A stretch of 64,000 nucleotides of DNA from Thalassobius sp034670005 (GCF_034670005.1 NZ_JAXMOH010000002.1:1-64000), one strand, 5' to 3'; positions 52,445 through 61,030 are shown, numbered from the stretch's first letter. The notes: generated by a model from the sequence alone, not told the origin. Program-made: numbers and translations.

Positions 52445-53989
52445 ATGACCGAAACATCAACACGGCGGCGGACCAGATCAGGCGGCGGCGCGGCGCGGCG
52501 GGCGGAACGCTCTGCTGTGTCATTTGAAACCGCAAAATATATCGAACGCAACATTCCAAATTTCGAAGTGCTGACCGAAGAAGCGCTGGAAATCATCGAA
52601 ACCAACGCCGAAACGATACTTGAAGAAATTGGCGTCAATTTCGTGAACAATCCTGCAGCGTTGCAACGCTGGCGCGACGCCGGCGCCGATGTCAAAGGAG
52701 AACGGGTCCATATCCCACGTGGACTGGCGCGCGAACTGTGCAAGACCGCACCGGCCAGCTTCACCCAGCATGCCCGCAACCCAGACCGCAACGTGGAAAT
52801 CGGCGGCAAGAACCTTGTACTTGCGCCGGTCTATGGCCCGCCTTTCGTGCATGATGTCAAAGGTGGCCGCCGCTATGCCACGATGGAAGATTTCCGCAAT
52901 TTCGTGAAGCTTGGCTATATGTCCAAATGGCTGCACCATTCCGGCGGAACCGTGTGCGAACCAACCGATGTTGCTGTGAACAAACGCCATCTGGATATGT
53001 TGCACGCCCATATGACGTTATCCGACAAACCCTTCATGGGATCGGTGACCGAACCCAGCCGGGCGCAGGATAGTGTCGATATGTGCAGCATCCTGTTCGG
53101 CAAAGATTTTGTGCAGGACAACACCGTTCTGACCTCGCTGATCAACATCAATTCGCCGATGACGTTCGACGACGTGATGATGGGCGCGCTGGAGGTCTAT
53201 GCGCAGAACAATCAGGCCTGCATCATTTCGCCCTTCATTGTTGGCGGTGCGATGGCTCCGGTTTCGGTGGCCGGAACGCTGACGCAGGTTATGGCCGAGG
53301 TTCTGGCAGGAATCGCCTATAGCCAATTGATCCGCAAAGGGGCGCCGGTCATTATGGGGGCCTTCGTGACCTCAATCGACATGAACTCAGGGGCCCCGAC
53401 CTTCGGGACGCCAGAGGCCAGCCATATTACGTATGGTGCGGGGCAGCTGGCCCGGCGGCTGAACTTGCCGTTCCGGTCGTCGGGATCGTTCTGCGGATCG
53501 AAACTACCGGATGCGCAGGCAGCTTACGAAACTGCAAACAGCCTGAATATGGGGCTGCTCTCAGGGGTCAATTTCATGCTGCACGCCTGTGGCTGGCTGG
53601 AAGGCGGGCTGGTGGCATCCTTTGAGAAATTCGTGATGGATGCCGACCAGCTGGGTGCATTGCACAAATTTGCTGCCGGTGTCGCCATCGATGAAAACGC
53701 TCAGGCGATGGACGCCATCCGCGAAGTCGGCCCTGGCGGTCATTATCTGGGATGCGCCCATACTCAGGCGAATTTCAAATCTGCGTTCTGGCGGTCGGAT
53801 TTGTTTGATTACAAACCGTTTGAAACCTGGGCCGAAGAAGGCAGTCGCGATACCATGGCTCTAGCCTCGGCGCGCGTTGAGAAATTGTTGTCCGAATACC
53901 AGCCGCCAGCCATGGATCCGACGGTGAACGAAGCTCTAGCGGTCTATGTGGCCGAAAAGAAAGCCGCGATGCCAGACTCTCTGGGCTGA
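52445..53989 (+). CDS. MttB-family methyltransferase (non-pyrrolysine)
   Basis: A 514-residue protein of the trimethylamine methyltransferase family. It has an arginine-rich N-terminus (TSTRRRTRSGGGAARRAE), then the MttB fold (from about residue 30). There is no in-frame TAG, so it lacks pyrrolysine; such MttB homologues demethylate quaternary amines such as glycine betaine or carnitine to a corrinoid protein. No corrinoid protein or activator gene is adjacent. The methyl-H4folate methyltransferase and MetF-like genes at 9.7-11.7 kb could complete the pathway; substrate unknown. Confidence 0.9.
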   Translation: MTETSTRRRTRSGGGAARRAERSAVSFETAKYIERNIPNFEVLTEEALEIIETNAETILEEIGVNFVNNPAALQRWRDAGADVKGERVHIPRGLARELCKTAPASFTQHARNPDRNVEIGGKNLVLAPVYGPPFVHDVKGGRRYATMEDFRNFVKLGYMSKWLHHSGGTVCEPTDVAVNKRHLDMLHAHMTLSDKPFMGSVTEPSRAQDSVDMCSILFGKDFVQDNTVLTSLININSPMTFDDVMMGALEVYAQNNQACIISPFIVGGAMAPVSVAGTLTQVMAEVLAGIAYSQLIRKGAPVIMGAFVTSIDMNSGAPTFGTPEASHITYGAGQLARRLNLPFRSSGSFCGSKLPDAQAAYETANSLNMGLLSGVNFMLHACGWLEGGLVASFEKFVMDADQLGALHKFAAGVAIDENAQAMDAIREVGPGGHYLGCAHTQANFKSAFWRSDLFDYKPFETWAEEGSRDTMALASARVEKLLSEYQPPAMDPTVNEALAVYVAEKKAAMPDSLG

Positions 53990-53996
53990 TCCGGTT

Positions 53997-54299
53997 TCAG
54001 GATGGGGTGAGATCGTCAACAGAGGCGCGCAGCAGCCGCGCCTCACCCATCATCGCGACCAGAACCTCGATATGATTTGCGCAGGAATAGCTTGCGCTGT
54101 CTTTTTGGCGCTGTTGGTTCAGTTCATCCTCGATCTCCAGCAGGCGCGATAGAGCCGGACCATTCGCCGGCAAGGTAATGGTCGCAAGAAGGCGGCGCAA
54201 ATGCAGGTTTCGATTATATTCTGTTGCACCGTGCCGCGCCGCACGGATCAACAATGAAGGCCGGCGCAATTGCTGCAGAATTCCAAGCAAATCGGTCAT
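53997..54299 (-). CDS. DUF6477 protein
   Basis: A 100-residue helical protein starting MTDLLGILQQLRRPSLL. It matches DUF6477, a Rhodobacterales-restricted family. Features are the RRPSLLIRAARHG start and a mostly helical remainder with no membrane segment. The frame is open 39 codons further without an ATG supported by a ribosome-binding site. It diverges from the DUF6456 locus, an arrangement seen in relatives. No function is known. Confidence 0.8.
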   Translation of the reverse strand: MTDLLGILQQLRRPSLLIRAARHGATEYNRNLHLRRLLATITLPANGPALSRLLEIEDELNQQRQKDSASYSCANHIEVLVAMMGEARLLRASVDDLTPS

Positions 54300-54418
54300 T
54301 TTATGAACTCCAACTCGAAAATTACCCACTTTCGCTAACACAACCAAAGAGGGTGTTGCGCTTTTGTTGCACTCTGCGTGCGGGCGTTTCCGATACTGTT
54401 CATAATTTGGAAACAATG

Positions 54419-54456
54419 ATTGCTAACGAGGAAACCGTTAACCAACAGTTAGCAAT
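54419..54456. promoter_or_regulatory. Inverted repeat with CtrA-like site before DUF6456 locus
   Basis: ATTGCTAAC (54419-54427) and GTTAGCAAT (54448-54456) are perfect inverted copies 20 bases apart. Inside is TTAA-N7-TTAG (54438-54452), seven of eight bases of the CtrA consensus. It lies 80-117 bases before the DUF6456 start. Confidence 0.5.
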
Positions 54457-54535
54457 ACCATTCCTAGGTTGTGGATTGTTTGGGGGGAAAGTTGTGCATA
54501 AGCAAGGAATTACCCCTGACCTAAAGGAATAGACT

Positions 54536-54709
54536 ATGTCGGACAGTATGTTGTCAGATATCAGCCCAAACCGATTGCCTGGATGGGTCCCGTCGGCGGC
54601 ATGGTTATATCTGGAACACACTGAAAAAGGCCTGTCGATGCGCCAGCTGGCGCAGCGAACTGGATGTCATGCCTCGACCGTGATGACCGATTGGTTGATG
54701 AGGCGTTGA
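54536..54709 (+). CDS. DUF6456 locus, N-terminal helix-turn-helix part (split)
   Basis: A 57-codon frame starting behind AAGGAAT. Residues 14-49 (PGWVPSAAWLYLEHTEKGLS...RQLAQRTGCHASTV) form an N-terminal helix-turn-helix that in related proteins runs on into a long DUF6456 protein. Here the frame stops after MTDWLMRR, cutting the recognition helix. The next frame picks up with DDRLVDEALKRLG. So this may be a broken gene, or a natural two-gene form like the one I recall for R. capsulatus rcc01866/rcc01865 (gafA). Not verified. Confidence 0.65.
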   Translation: MSDSMLSDISPNRLPGWVPSAAWLYLEHTEKGLSMRQLAQRTGCHASTVMTDWLMRR

Positions 54710-54783
54710 AACGACTGGGTCGACAATATTGCAAAACAGCCAAAACGGAATCCTCGCCCCCTCATAAGCACAAGGATTCCACG

Positions 54784-55629
54784 ATGAATATGCAAAACCC
54801 TGCGGTGTCTGTGTTGCCTGACGACGCTCTTTTGAATGACGAAGCCTTGCGCATCTTGCGCCGACTTGCTGAACCTGCTGCCGTGCTTGCGGTGGCGGCA
54901 GAACTGGAAAAAGCAGTGGTTGTGCGAGAGACCGAAAGTGGCGCGAACACCCGCACCGCTGTGGTCGATCGTCACGTTGCTGAGGCAATGGCATTAAAAA
55001 ACTGGATCGACTGTGCTGAGCCGGGGCGGATTTCCAGATATCATATCACGTCTGAGGGGCGCACGGCGCTGGCGCAGTTGCTGGCGTGGTCTGAATCGCG
55101 GGTCCAGAATGGTTCAGTTGAAGCACAAACGCCCTTTGTCAGCTGGACCAGAAATAGGAAAGGCCAAACCGACGGAAGAACGCGCAGACTACGCTATAAT
55201 GCTGCGGAATCGCCCTTGATTTTGTTGGCGCGGCGCAAGGATAGAAACGGAGAACCGTTTTTAGGGGCCGATCTGGTCGCAGCAGGTGAAAGACTGCGGG
55301 AAGATTTCGAACTGTCGCGTTTGGGCGCGCACGGGGTGCAGAACTGGGATCGTTTTCTGACCGAGGCGGAACACTTTGGTTCGCCTGCTTTGGAACAGGG
55401 CTATAGACCGGATGTGGCACGTGAACGCGTTACCGGTGCGCTAAGGGAACTGGGCCCCGGTCTGGGCGATGTTGCGCTGCGCTGCTGCTGTTACCTGGAA
55501 GGGTTGGAGGCTGCGGAAAAACGGATGGGTTGGTCGGCGCGATCCGGCAAGATCGTTCTGAGGATCGCGTTGCAACGGCTGAAGCGCCATTACCGATCGT
55601 TAGGAGAGGCCGGTGCCATGATCGGGTAG
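54784..55629 (+). CDS. DUF6456 protein, C-terminal part (GafA-like)
   Basis: A 281-residue product starting MNMQNPAVSVLPDD; AAGGA lies 7 bases before the ATG. The frame is open back to 54664 and there encodes DDRLVDEALKRLGRQY, the expected join to the N-terminal part. The C-terminal third (about 185-275, VARERVTGALRELGPGLGDV...CCCYLEGLEAAEKRMGW) is the DUF6456 domain, helix-rich with sigma-like features. In Rhodobacter the GafA protein that activates gene transfer agent genes belongs, as I recall, to this family. No GTA structural genes are in the window. Confidence 0.7.
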   Translation: MNMQNPAVSVLPDDALLNDEALRILRRLAEPAAVLAVAAELEKAVVVRETESGANTRTAVVDRHVAEAMALKNWIDCAEPGRISRYHITSEGRTALAQLLAWSESRVQNGSVEAQTPFVSWTRNRKGQTDGRTRRLRYNAAESPLILLARRKDRNGEPFLGADLVAAGERLREDFELSRLGAHGVQNWDRFLTEAEHFGSPALEQGYRPDVARERVTGALRELGPGLGDVALRCCCYLEGLEAAEKRMGWSARSGKIVLRIALQRLKRHYRSLGEAGAMIG

Positions 55630-55794
55630 GGTGCCGTCGTCGGCTTCTTAGAGTTTGGAAACATCTCCGCTACTTTAGATCACGGTCTTACAGCGCTTTG
55701 GCGCTTTGCGCGGAGCGCCAACCGTAGTACCAGCATTGTGTTTCCTTCTATAGCGAAGGCTTGCGGGATTTTTCAATTGTGATAACCGGATATT

Positions 55795-56730
55795 ATGAAT
55801 GTCACTCTGAAACAACTTGAATATTTCGTGGCTCTAACCCGGCATCGCAATTTCGGTCGGGCGGCTGCTTCCGTCCATATTTCCCAGCCAGCGCTGTCGG
55901 TACAAATCAGGGAGCTCGAGGCACAATTGGGGCAGCCACTGGTCGAGCGCAAAATCCGCGACGTCGCCCTGACACCGTTCGGCCGGACGATTCTGGAGCA
56001 CGCGGAGAGGGTTTTGGGGGAAATGCGGGCGCTCAGGGAAGCTGCGCGCTGGCATGATGGTTTGTCGGGGCAATTGCGGCTGGGCATCATTCCCACCGTC
56101 GCTCCTTATATCTTGCCGGCTGCGCTTGCGGCACTACGCTCGCGCGATATTTCACTCGATGTACAGGTGCAGGAAGCCGTGACCGCCCGGCTGATCGACA
56201 GGCTGCGTTCCGGGGCTCTTGATGTCGCCCTGATGGCGTTGCCCTGCAACAAAGAAGGGATGAACGAAGTGCCTCTGTTCGAAGACCGCTTCGTTCTGGC
56301 AGGTACCCGATCAAGGCTTGAGGCATTGGGGGCGTTGCGGGAAAATCTGCGCCCGACCGAGTTAGGGCAAAATTCTTTGATGCTGCTGGAAGATGGGCAC
56401 TGTCTGACCGATCAGGCGCTTGAGGTCTGTGGCCGGGGCAGCGGGCACGCGCAGATCAACATGGGAGCCTCGTCGCTCGCGACGCTTTCGCGCCTTGTCG
56501 AGGCAGGCTTCGGTCTGACCCTGATGCCGGAACTGGCACTGCGGTCTGAAGCACTGGCAACGCCAAATCTGCGGCTGGCCCGGTTTGCTGATCCGCAACC
56601 GGCGCGGCAGATCGGTCTGGTGCACCGGAAAACCACCAACGAAGGCAAGTGGTTGCAGGATCTCGCAGAGATACTGACCAAAGCGGGGCGGGAACAGATC
56701 GCCCAGGCAAATGATCTTGTCATGGCCTGA
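55795..56730 (+). CDS. oxyR: Hydrogen peroxide sensor OxyR
   Basis: A 311-residue LysR-type regulator. The winged helix is at 1-60 (RNFGRAAASVHISQPALSVQIRELE, here NFGRAAASVHISQPALSVQI). The regulatory domain has DGHCLTDQALEVC (about residue 205), whose two cysteines are 9 apart, the spacing of the redox pair in OxyR. This makes peroxide sensing very likely. A peroxiredoxin gene lies convergent immediately downstream and is a probable target together with genes elsewhere. Confidence 0.92.
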   Translation: MNVTLKQLEYFVALTRHRNFGRAAASVHISQPALSVQIRELEAQLGQPLVERKIRDVALTPFGRTILEHAERVLGEMRALREAARWHDGLSGQLRLGIIPTVAPYILPAALAALRSRDISLDVQVQEAVTARLIDRLRSGALDVALMALPCNKEGMNEVPLFEDRFVLAGTRSRLEALGALRENLRPTELGQNSLMLLEDGHCLTDQALEVCGRGSGHAQINMGASSLATLSRLVEAGFGLTLMPELALRSEALATPNLRLARFADPQPARQIGLVHRKTTNEGKWLQDLAEILTKAGREQIAQANDLVMA

Positions 56731-56767
56731 CTGCTGTTGTCCGGCTGAATCGAAACGTTAACAAAAA

Positions 56768-56799
56768 CGCCCGCAGGTTCCGGAACCTGCGGGCGGGTA
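56768..56799. terminator. Bidirectional terminator between oxyR and peroxiredoxin gene
   Basis: A 28-base perfect palindrome (56768-56795). On the minus strand it is followed by TTTTTGTT, a good terminator for the peroxiredoxin gene; on the plus strand the tail is weak (GGTATTGG). Confidence 0.85.
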
Positions 56800-56819
56800 T
56801 TGGTCGGACTCGGTTTTTT

Positions 56820-57371
56820 TTATTCTGCGGCCACGGCGGATGCTGCGGTTTCCAGATATTTCATCAGGTTTTCCGGCGAACTTTCGCCATAGGGGTCTTC
56901 ACCGTGATTATCGGCACGACCGGGTTCTTCGAACCAGGCCTCGACGGTGCCATTGTTAACGATGGCGGCATAGCGCCACGACCGCATGCCGAAGCCCAAG
57001 TTGTCCTTGGCGACCAACATGCCGATCTTGCGGGTAAACTCGCCCGATCCGTCGGGGATCACCTTGACGTTGGCAATACCCTGAGCTTCGGCCCATTTGT
57101 TCATAACGAAGCTGTCATTCACCGACATGCAGTAAATGTCGTCGATACCAAGGTCCTGAAATTTTCCGGCATTATTTTCAAAACCGGGAAGCTGATAGGT
57201 TGAACAGGTCGGCGTGAACGCTCCGGGCAGCGAAAACAGGATCACCCGCTTGCCGGAGAAATAATCTGCGGTGGTCATATTCTGCCAACGGAAGGGATTC
57301 GAGCCGCCGATGGAGTCGTCGCGTACTCGGGTGTGGAAGGTAACGTCGGGCAGTTTCAGGCCAGCTTGCAT
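56820..57371 (-). CDS. Peroxiredoxin (Prx5-like)
   Basis: A 183-residue thiol peroxidase. The peroxidatic cysteine is in AFTPTCSTYQLPGFE (about residue 47), in the Prx5-type sequence environment, with VNDSFVMNKWA and GFGMRSWRYAAIV further on. A second cysteine is at IYCMSVND. It reduces hydrogen and organic peroxides. I start at MQAGLKLPDVTF; 27 more codons are open but unlike the family. The convergent oxyR gene suggests peroxide control. Confidence 0.9.
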   Translation of the reverse strand: MQAGLKLPDVTFHTRVRDDSIGGSNPFRWQNMTTADYFSGKRVILFSLPGAFTPTCSTYQLPGFENNAGKFQDLGIDDIYCMSVNDSFVMNKWAEAQGIANVKVIPDGSGEFTRKIGMLVAKDNLGFGMRSWRYAAIVNNGTVEAWFEEPGRADNHGEDPYGESSPENLMKYLETAASAVAAE

Positions 57372-57627
57372 TTTTTGGGAATCCTTTTTGTTGGTTCGGC
57401 CCCAATTAATAATCATTCTAAAACTGACGGCAATTTGTTTCTGCGGGTGCATTGTAAGTATTACTGTGACAAATCATGGTATTGGTTTGATTAGAGCCGT
57501 GATAACGTTGAAAAATGCCGCGCCTGCAGCGTTGTGCCAGTAGGGATTTGCATGGCGGCTATGCGGCTCTGGCGGTTCTGGCGTCGAAGAATTATAGTAT
57601 GGATTGAAAAACATCAGGACAGACCCC

Positions 57628-58581
57628 GTGCGCGATTTAAAAATCCCCCAGCAACGGCATCCGGAAAAGGCGCATCGCCCCGATAATGCCCAGCCCAAGA
57701 AACCCGAATGGATTCGCGTCAAGGCACCGGTTTCCGAAGGCTATAAAAAAACTCACAAAATCATGCGTGACCACAAGTTGGTCACGGTTTGTGAAGAAGC
57801 TGGGTGTCCCAATGCCGGCGAATGCTGGAGCCAGGGTCACGCCACCATGATGATCATGGGCGAGGTTTGTACCCGGGCCTGTACCTTCTGCAACATCGCC
57901 ACCGGCAAACCGCCCGAAGCGTTGGATGCGTTTGAACCGGGACGTGTCGCCGACGCGGTGCAAAAACTGGGTCTCAACCACGTGGTGATAACTTCGGTGG
58001 ATCGTGATGACATCACTGATGGCGGGGCAGAGCATTTCGCCCAGACCATCCGTGCCATCCGGCATCGCAGCCCGAAAACCACGATCGAGATTCTGACCCC
58101 GGATTTCATAAAATGCGATCCTTCGGTGCTTGAAGTGGTGGTCGAGGCCAAGCCCGACGTCTTCAACCACAATCTGGAAACCGTGCCCGGTCTCTATCCC
58201 GAGGTGCGCCCGGGCGCGCGATATTTCCATTCCCTGCGGCTGTTGCAGCGGGTCAAGGAACTGGACCCGACGATGTTCACCAAATCCGGCATTATGGTAG
58301 GGCTGGGCGAAGACCGGCAGGGCGTTCATCAGGTTATGGACGACATGCGCGCTGCCGATATCGATTTCCTGACCATCGGGCAATATTTGCAGCCGACGCC
58401 AAAACATCATGCGGTCGATCGGTTCGTGCATCCGGATGAATTCAAATCCTATGAAAAAACCGCCTATGGCAAAGGGTTCCTGATGGTTTCGGCTACCCCG
58501 CTGACCCGGTCGTCCTACCACGCTGGCGACGATTTCGCCCGGCTGCGTGCGGCGCGGCTGAAAAAGCTCGGCCAGGCCTGA
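57628..58581 (+). CDS. lipA: Lipoyl synthase LipA
   Basis: Radical-SAM enzyme inserting two sulfurs into octanoyl groups on lipoyl domains. The auxiliary-cluster motif CEEAGCPNAGECW (C-x4-C-x5-C) and radical-SAM CTRACTFCN (CxxxCxxC) are both complete. I chose GTG (VRDLKIPQQRHPEKA), matching family starts; a TTG 24 bases earlier is open. A pair of intergenic palindromic elements follows. Confidence 0.94.
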   Translation: MRDLKIPQQRHPEKAHRPDNAQPKKPEWIRVKAPVSEGYKKTHKIMRDHKLVTVCEEAGCPNAGECWSQGHATMMIMGEVCTRACTFCNIATGKPPEALDAFEPGRVADAVQKLGLNHVVITSVDRDDITDGGAEHFAQTIRAIRHRSPKTTIEILTPDFIKCDPSVLEVVVEAKPDVFNHNLETVPGLYPEVRPGARYFHSLRLLQRVKELDPTMFTKSGIMVGLGEDRQGVHQVMDDMRAADIDFLTIGQYLQPTPKHHAVDRFVHPDEFKSYEKTAYGKGFLMVSATPLTRSSYHAGDDFARLRAARLKKLGQA

Positions 58582-58612
58582 TTTCAGTCAACGCCCGATT
58601 TTACTGGCGGAT

Positions 58613-58714
58613 GGGGGCTCCGCCCCCAAACCCCCGGAGTATTTTTTCCAAGAAGAAGAGCAGAGATAATGGCGTTTCTTCTTGGCGCAAATACTCCCGC
58701 CGGAGGCATACCTG
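58613..58714. repeat. Paired intergenic palindromic elements, copies B and C
   Basis: Copy B (58613-58660): GGGGGC/GCCCCC hairpin and CCCCCGGAGTATTT tail. Copy C (58676-58714) is inverted: TTCTTCTTGG, AAATACTCC. CCAAGAAGAA (58648-58657) pairs perfectly with TTCTTCTTGG (58676-58685), so both can fold together. Same type as the element at 33504. Confidence 0.75.
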
Positions 58715-58777
58715 AGGATAATCCGGCAGGGATTGTCCTGAGATATTCTGCACGCCGGGCACGGGCGCACCTTTTGG

Positions 58778-59668
58778 TTAGTCTACCGCGGGCACGATTT
58801 TCAGATAAACCGCAATGGCATGGAGGTCCTCCCGCGGCAGGTTAGCCAGATTTTGGACCACCTCTGCCATTTCGCCACCGGCGCTGTCGTATTCAGGCGT
58901 GAAGCCAGACGTGAAATATTCCACCAGATCAGCCTCTGACCAGTGGAGTTTCGCGGGGGTGATATTGGGAATTCTGCCTTTGCCAGATGGGTTTGGCGCG
59001 CCACCGAGCCAGCGGGCGTAATCAATCCCGCCAAGCGCGTTGCGGGGACTGTGACATTCGCCGCAATGGCCCAGCCCTTCGACCAGATCACGGCCCCGGG
59101 TTGCCATCGGAGGCAACGTCCCGGACAGAATCTGTGCCGGGCCGCCGAACAGAATTTTCCATCCCCCCAGAGCCCGGCGGATGGAGAATGGAAACCCAAC
59201 CTCGTGTCTTTTGCTGGGGATGTCGGAGGCAGGTAGTGTTTGCAGAAAAGCCCAGAGATCGGCGACGTCCTGCGGACTTATTCTTGCATAGGAGGTGTAG
59301 GGAAAGGCCGGGTAGTAATGTTGCCCCGACGGAGAAGTTCCATGCAACATGGCATTGGCCAGGTCGACCAGTTCCCAGGTCCCGATCCCATTTTCAGGGT
59401 CGGGTGTAATATTGGGCGCGTAAAAAGTGCCAAAGTCGGTGATGAAGCTGCGCCCGCCTGACAGGATCGTTCTTTCCGCGTCTTCCGAACGTGGGGCCGA
59501 GTGGCAGGCGGCACAGCCCCCTGCCCAGAACACGGTTTCGCCATGTGCTGCATCGCCGCTCAGCGCTGCGAACTGCGCTTCGGAAACGCGTTCGGGCGCG
59601 GTGGCCCACCAGCCAGCCGCGCCCGCCAAGAGGGCAAACAGGACGCCATATCGCAGCAGTCGTTTCAT
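58778..59668 (-). CDS. Di-heme cytochrome c
   Basis: A 296-residue protein from MKRLLRYGVLFALLAG, 17 bases after the cytochrome c' stop. The N-terminal helix (about 5-22) is either a signal peptide or an anchor. Two c-heme sites, GGCAACHSAPR (about residue 50) and CGECHSPRN (about 200), define a duplicated class-I cytochrome of the type seen in alcohol or other dehydrogenase electron transfer. Partner unknown. Cotranscribed with the cytochrome c' gene. Confidence 0.88.
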   Translation of the reverse strand: MKRLLRYGVLFALLAGAAGWWATAPERVSEAQFAALSGDAAHGETVFWAGGCAACHSAPRSEDAERTILSGGRSFITDFGTFYAPNITPDPENGIGTWELVDLANAMLHGTSPSGQHYYPAFPYTSYARISPQDVADLWAFLQTLPASDIPSKRHEVGFPFSIRRALGGWKILFGGPAQILSGTLPPMATRGRDLVEGLGHCGECHSPRNALGGIDYARWLGGAPNPSGKGRIPNITPAKLHWSEADLVEYFTSGFTPEYDSAGGEMAEVVQNLANLPREDLHAIAVYLKIVPAVD

Positions 59669-59684
59669 CCCCGACGGTCCCGGA

Positions 59685-60158
59685 TCAATTTTCCGGAGCG
59701 CGGTAGGTTTTGTGGCAGCCACCACAGGCGCCGCCCAGTGGTCCCATTGCGCCTTGCAGGGCTTCGAGGCTGGTGCCTGCTGCCATTTCCATTGCGGCCG
59801 CAGCTTCGGAAAGCGCTGCGGCTTTTTTCATCACATCGTCCTGATTTTCCCACAGGTCGGGCAGGGCGCGGGTGTCGTCGGCTGACATTTCATCCGAACC
59901 TTGTGGCCACAAACGCGACGCGTCTAGTTGGGTCAACAGAACCAGACTGGAGGCCGCAGCCTTGGCGGCATCAGCGTTATAGGGAATAGCCCCTTTGGCC
60001 ATGCCGCCCAGAAGGCCCAAATTATGAGCGTAAAGGCGCATCTGCCCCTGGCGGGCCTCGATCACGCTGTTGATTGCGCTGTCATTTTCAGCAAACACCG
60101 CGCTGCCGAGCCCGGTGATAAAGGCCGCGGTTAGAACACATTTGGAAATGGCTTTCAT
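59685..60158 (-). CDS. Cytochrome c'
   Basis: A 157-residue exported protein with a signal peptide ending AVFAEN and the C-terminal heme site GACGGCHKTYR, the position used by four-helix cytochromes c'. Members bind nitric oxide and can protect against it. AGGAG precedes the ATG. The di-heme cytochrome gene directly follows, so both form an operon. Confidence 0.88.
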   Translation of the reverse strand: MKAISKCVLTAAFITGLGSAVFAENDSAINSVIEARQGQMRLYAHNLGLLGGMAKGAIPYNADAAKAAASSLVLLTQLDASRLWPQGSDEMSADDTRALPDLWENQDDVMKKAAALSEAAAAMEMAAGTSLEALQGAMGPLGGACGGCHKTYRAPEN

Positions 60159-60240
60159 TGGCGAAACTCCTGTTGAATGAAAAACACTCGCAGCTTAGCG
60201 GCGCGAAGCATGAATGGTGTTCACAAAATCGTTAGCGATG

Positions 60241-60417
60241 CTAGCGGAGCGGGAAACGGCCAGTGCCGGCTTCAATCGTCATCCAGCCCGGCCAGCCGAT
60301 CCAGCGCTCTATTGCAAAAATCAATAAACACAAGGCGATCACCGCGAGCACAAGTTTGACCCGGCGCTCGGACGGTGGGCGGTGGGCCCATTTCGACATG
60401 CGAAACAGCCAATGCAT
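60241..60417 (-). CDS. 58-residue membrane protein coupled to hpt
   Basis: A small gene starting ATG, which overlaps the hpt stop as TGATG. The product MHWLFRMSKWAHRPPSERRVK has a basic N-terminus, one hydrophobic segment (about 21-37, VKLVLAVIALCLLIF) and a conserved tail ERWIGWPGWM. I recognise similar short proteins after hpt in relatives but know no function. A second, frameshifted copy is at 63216-63391. Confidence 0.78.
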   Translation of the reverse strand: MHWLFRMSKWAHRPPSERRVKLVLAVIALCLLIFAIERWIGWPGWMTIEAGTGRFPLR

Positions 60418-60968
60418 CAGCCGTCTTTAGCCTCAACAAAGCGGACCTTGCCGATAAACGGCAGGTTGCGGTTGCGTTGTGCGAAATCAATGCCATAGCC
60501 GACAACGAAGTCATCGGGAATATCAAAGCCGATCCAGTCGGCTTTCACGTCGGTTTCCCGGCGCGACGGCTTGTCAAGCAGGGCGATTGTCCGCAATCGT
60601 CTGGGATTGCGAGATTTCAGCAGTCCCAGGACATGAGAGAGCGTATAACCAGTATCGACGATATCCTCGACAACCAGAACGTCGCGGCCTTCGATTTCAC
60701 CGCGCAGATCCTTCAAGATACGCACTTCGCGACTGCTTTCCATTGCATCCCCGTAAGAAGAAGCTTCCAGGAAATCTACTTCGACCGGCAGGTCCAGTTC
60801 GCGCACCAGATCAGCGATGAAAACGAAACTGCCACGCAACAATCCAACAACAATCAGTTTGTTGGTTGTGGCGAATTCCGTTTCGATTTCGCGCGCCAAT
60901 GCTTCAATCCGCGCGGCGATCTGCTTGGCTGAGATGATTTCGTCGATGACATATGGACGCTCTGGCAT
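60417..60968 (-). CDS. hpt: Hypoxanthine phosphoribosyltransferase
   Basis: Purine salvage: hypoxanthine or guanine plus PRPP to the nucleotide. A 183-residue type-I PRTase with the PRPP loop VLVVEDIVDTGYTL, the LLRGSFVFIADL segment and the GYGIDFAQRNRNLP end. I start at MPERPYVIDEII, behind AAGGGGG. It diverges from a COQ10-like gene. A partial, inactivated copy lies at 63395-63941. Confidence 0.94.
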   Translation of the reverse strand: MPERPYVIDEIISAKQIAARIEALAREIETEFATTNKLIVVGLLRGSFVFIADLVRELDLPVEVDFLEASSYGDAMESSREVRILKDLRGEIEGRDVLVVEDIVDTGYTLSHVLGLLKSRNPRRLRTIALLDKPSRRETDVKADWIGFDIPDDFVVGYGIDFAQRNRNLPFIGKVRFVEAKDG

Positions 60969-61030
60969 GACACCCCCTTGCATTTTCGTGCTCAGTCTAC
61001 GAAATGGTCCCCCATTGTCACGCGAAATAG
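60418..61030. repeat. Duplicated segment, left copy
   Basis: hpt and its upstream region recur at 63395-64000, in the same orientation with a 2,973-base offset at the hpt start. From about 60806 to 61030 the copies are nearly identical; towards the hpt 3' end they diverge markedly. See findings. Confidence 0.85.

Noticed and set aside
52445..53989. Pyrrolysine-containing trimethylamine methyltransferase
   Set aside because: No in-frame TAG occurs in the gene, so it belongs to the non-pyrrolysine MttB group.
54664..54709. Programmed frameshift joining the two DUF6456 frames
   Set aside because: No slippery heptamer or downstream stem is seen at the junction, and about ten expected residues would still be missing.
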